64,000 nt of DNA from JAAFHB01 sp963677935 (lineage in GTDB: Bacteria > Bacteroidota > Bacteroidia > Bacteroidales > Prolixibacteraceae), in NCBI GenBank assembly GCA_963677935.2, contig CAXXEH010000002.1, positions 69,749 to 133,748 on the forward strand. Reading direction: 5' to 3'. A program made the translations under genes and the position numbers. Positions 61,567-64,000 of this stretch are shown piece after piece; position 1 is the first letter of the stretch; every line of letters begins with the position of its first letter. The notes under the pieces were generated by a model. The model was not told the origin of the DNA and searched no databases. It saw nothing but the letters and a program-made list of their open reading frames with translations.

Positions 61567-64000
61567 TTAAAAGTTAATATTGAGGCTTACCAACACTGTC
61601 CTCAACGAAGGGATGGAAGAATCTGTAAGGCCTGCTCCAGTCGCGGCATCCAGACCGATCCAGTGTGGGGCATAGGTGCCAAGGTTATCTGCACTTACCG
61701 TCAGGTCTAATTTCTGAATTTTGTATTTTTTTACAAATTTGGTGACGTCGTAACTTAGTGCAATCTTTTGTAACCGGATAAAGCTTCTGTCATAATACTT
61801 ATTGCCTTTGAAATTTGCTTTATCATTGTAGCTTGGGCGGGGGAATTCAGCACCTGTATTGGTGGGCGTCCAATAATCATAAATTGCATGGTTGATATCC
61901 CCTCTGTTTGAATAACCGTCCAGGTAAGGTGTGTTGCTAGCAAGAAACCAGTTGTTCCCACCCCAGATGGAGTTTAAATAAACCATTAAGGATAAATTGC
62001 CATATCTGAAGGTATTGGTAAAACTCCATCGGAAATTTTCTGTTGAATTACCTGTAAATACCCGGTCCTGGTCCGAGGTAATTTTACCATCATCGTTAAC
62101 ATCCTTCAATTTGTAGTAACCGGGTTGAAAACCGGTAAGGATTGTGCCGTTGTCTTTATCTGCCTGCTGATACATTCCCGTAACCTGATAGGTATATATT
62201 TCGTTTAAAGATTTACCTAAAAATAAGCCGGAAGAAACGATGTCATCTTCTTTACCATCTTTATTGGTATCCCCTAATAAATGGGCTACCTTATTTCGGT
62301 TAAGAGAAAAAGCATATTCAGACCTCCATTGAAACATTTTTGTTTGAATATTCAATGAACTAAGGTTTAGTTCGATTCCTTTGTTTCTTATTTCACCTGC
62401 ATTGGCTGTAATGGAGCTATAACCCGATGCACCTGGTAAACTAAGTGTAAATGCCAAATCATTTGTTTTGGTAGCATAGAAATCAACTGATCCCGAAATC
62501 CTGTTTTTTAAAACTGAAAAATCAATTCCCAGATTATAACCGGTTCTTGATTCCCATCCAAGATTATCATTACCTAAAGTAGAAATATACTCGGTCTGGG
62601 AATAACTACTATTACCTTGGAAAAAATAGTAGTCATTGGCTACTTTTGACAAGGTGCTATAAGCTGCGATTGATTGGTTTCCGTTGGTACCATAAGAGGC
62701 CCTGATGGCCAAAGCATCTACGAAAGATACTTTTTTCATGAAAGATTCTTTATTAATATTCCAGTTTACACCAACTGATGGGAAATTGCCATATTTTTTA
62801 TTGAGACTAAAAGCAGAATATCCATCACGGCGATAGGTGCCGGTAATGGCATATTTGTCATTAAAGGTGTAGGTGAGCCGTGCCATTTGTCCGATCGCTT
62901 TTGTGTCGCCACCACCTGTACTGACCGATGGTGTTTGTCCAGCCTGTAAACGATAGGTTCCTAACTGCGGATTATCAAATCCTTTTGAAGATGAACTTTG
63001 AGTAAAATATTCATAATTTTCCGTGGAATAGAGCATGGTTAAATCGACATTGTGTTTATTGGCAAATGTCCGATTAAATTTAACCAAATGATCTAATAAT
63101 GAGGTGTTACTTCTGCCGTAATTTCGTGTTCCCTGCCCTTTTACCGGAAGACCCACGATTGTCTTATATCCGTAAAAAGAGCCGCTTTCATTAAAATTTA
63201 GTGTTTCGGAGTAAGTTGCAGTATACGACAATCCCTCGACCCAAGGCACTTTGATGGTTGCGTTAAAAATACCATTCAGGTTATATGTTTTGTTATACGC
63301 TTCGTCTGCTATTGCCCAATAAGGACTATTGAATGAGGTGGTTGTTTGGGGAAATTGGTTATAGCTCCTATCTGCGTTATAAATATCGGCATAAGGACTA
63401 AAATAGGTGGAACTGGTGCTATTTCCCGTACCATAAATGCGGTCCTGGGGATAATCTCTCTGACTATAATAGGTTTTCATCCCCAGTGTTAGCCAATCGG
63501 TCACTTTTGATTCCAGATTCGCCCTGATAGAATAATGTTTATATAAATCGTTAAGAATGACACCTTTTTGGCTGGTATAATTTCCAGACACAAAATAATT
63601 CAGTTTATCAGTCCGGTTAGAAACGCTTAATGAGGTATTTTGATTAAATCCTGTCTGCCGGAACAAACTATATGGGTCTTCTAAAGTTGGCTTATGATCA
63701 GTCGTTGCATCGTAATTCTTTTTTTCGATGGTTTGCAGATAATTTGAGGTTTGATCTAAAGTTGTCACTGTCCCATTATCGTTCAGAATATCATTCAGCC
63801 GTTGCATATATCCTTTGGCATCATAAACATTCAATGATTTTAATTCATTTACAACCCCATAGCTTGAATTGAACTGAAATTTTGGCTTTCCTTCAATACC
63901 AGTTCCTTTTTTTGTTTCAATAAGAATTACTCCATTTGAAGATCTCGATCCATAAATCGCTGCTGCGCTTGCATCTTTTAGTACAGTTACGCTTTCGATA
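61567..64000 (-). CDS. SusC/RagA family TonB-dependent transporter (5' end beyond window)
   Basis: An open frame runs off the right edge. The window contains the plug end (VLKDASAAAIYGSRSSNGVI...IETKKG, encoded near 63,880-64,000) and the full beta-barrel up to SLRTVLVSLNINF. The first in-window Met (63834) is internal, so the gene is 5'-truncated by the window, not broken. Internal TonB-barrel blocks include RDGYSAFSLNKKYGNFPSVGVNWNI and GKITSDQDRVFTGNS. It is the glycan importer of the second locus and lies 10 nt before its SusD. Confidence 0.95.
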   Translation of the reverse strand, partial: IESVTVLKDASAAAIYGSRSSNGVILIETKKGTGIEGKPKFQFNSSYGVVNELKSLNVYDAKGYMQRLNDILNDNGTVTTLDQTSNYLQTIEKKNYDATTDHKPTLEDPYSLFRQTGFNQNTSLSVSNRTDKLNYFVSGNYTSQKGVILNDLYKHYSIRANLESKVTDWLTLGMKTYYSQRDYPQDRIYGTGNSTSSTYFSPYADIYNADRSYNQFPQTTTSFNSPYWAIADEAYNKTYNLNGIFNATIKVPWVEGLSYTATYSETLNFNESGSFYGYKTIVGLPVKGQGTRNYGRSNTSLLDHLVKFNRTFANKHNVDLTMLYSTENYEYFTQSSSSKGFDNPQLGTYRLQAGQTPSVSTGGGDTKAIGQMARLTYTFNDKYAITGTYRRDGYSAFSLNKKYGNFPSVGVNWNINKESFMKKVSFVDALAIRASYGTNGNQSIAAYSTLSKVANDYYFFQGNSSYSQTEYISTLGNDNLGWESRTGYNLGIDFSVLKNRISGSVDFYATKTNDLAFTLSLPGASGYSSITANAGEIRNKGIELNLSSLNIQTKMFQWRSEYAFSLNRNKVAHLLGDTNKDGKEDDIVSSGLFLGKSLNEIYTYQVTGMYQQADKDNGTILTGFQPGYYKLKDVNDDGKITSDQDRVFTGNSTENFRWSFTNTFRYGNLSLMVYLNSIWGGNNWFLASNTPYLDGYSNRGDINHAIYDYWTPTNTGAEFPRPSYNDKANFKGNKYYDRSFIRLQKIALSYDVTKFVKKYKIQKLDLTVSADNLGTYAPHWIGLDAATGAGLTDSSIPSLRTVLVSLNINF

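Overview
The window is a chromosomal segment of a Bacteroidota bacterium, most likely from the Bacteroidales/Marinilabiliales side of the phylum. The evidence is two SusC/SusD pairs, a FecR anti-sigma/ECF-sigma pair, many Tat- or Sec-exported Gfo/Idh/MocA oxidoreductases and glycoside hydrolases, A-rich translation starts without strong Shine-Dalgarno sites, and TAnnTTTG-type promoter boxes. No rRNA, tRNA or CRISPR array was seen.

Layout. 0-9 kb: an M50-like membrane protease, ElbB, a beta-barrel protein behind a sigma-54 promoter, a YeeE/YedE transporter, an acyl-CoA dehydrogenase, and a Gfo/Idh/MocA plus PmoA-like (DUF6807) pair. 9-15 kb: an accessory stretch with an S41 peptidase, VapBC, palindrome clusters, a decayed orphan gene, a 21-bp tandem array, HigBA and an alpha/beta hydrolase. 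15-23.3 kb: a tight five-gene operon (haem-c-type sensor kinase, sigma-54 activator, archaemetzincin, two-lobed retropepsin-like protein, secreted protein with four glycogen-binding-like domains). Next to it lies a membrane-anchored substrate-binding/EF-hand/GcvH-like fusion gene behind its own sigma-54 promoter and dyad sites. The activator, the two sigma-54 promoters and the fusion look like one regulatory unit.

23.5-47.4 kb: a carbohydrate-utilisation region with GH78, a Gfo/Idh/MocA protein, SusD, SusC, FecR, an ECF sigma factor, GH31, a parallel beta-helix protein, a URO-D-family protein, GH97 and a second beta-helix protein. Three of these transcription units share one bipartite promoter with almost fixed spacing. 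A DUF4143 ATPase sits divergently inside the region. 47.4-50 kb: a second accessory patch with a 14-copy 21-bp array, an Rpn-type nuclease, a frameshifted DUF433 gene and an orphan 244-aa protein.

50-64 kb: a second polysaccharide utilisation locus, read right to left: SusC (cut by the window edge), SusD, DUF1080, Gfo/Idh/MocA, URO-D-family, GH28-like, GH2 and a GHL6/GH151-like hydrolase. Together the two loci would import and dismantle a branched, probably rhamnose-containing plant or algal polysaccharide. The substrate is inferred from enzyme families only. Almost all genes right of 7.8 kb are on the minus strand; the few plus-strand genes there are accessory or decayed.
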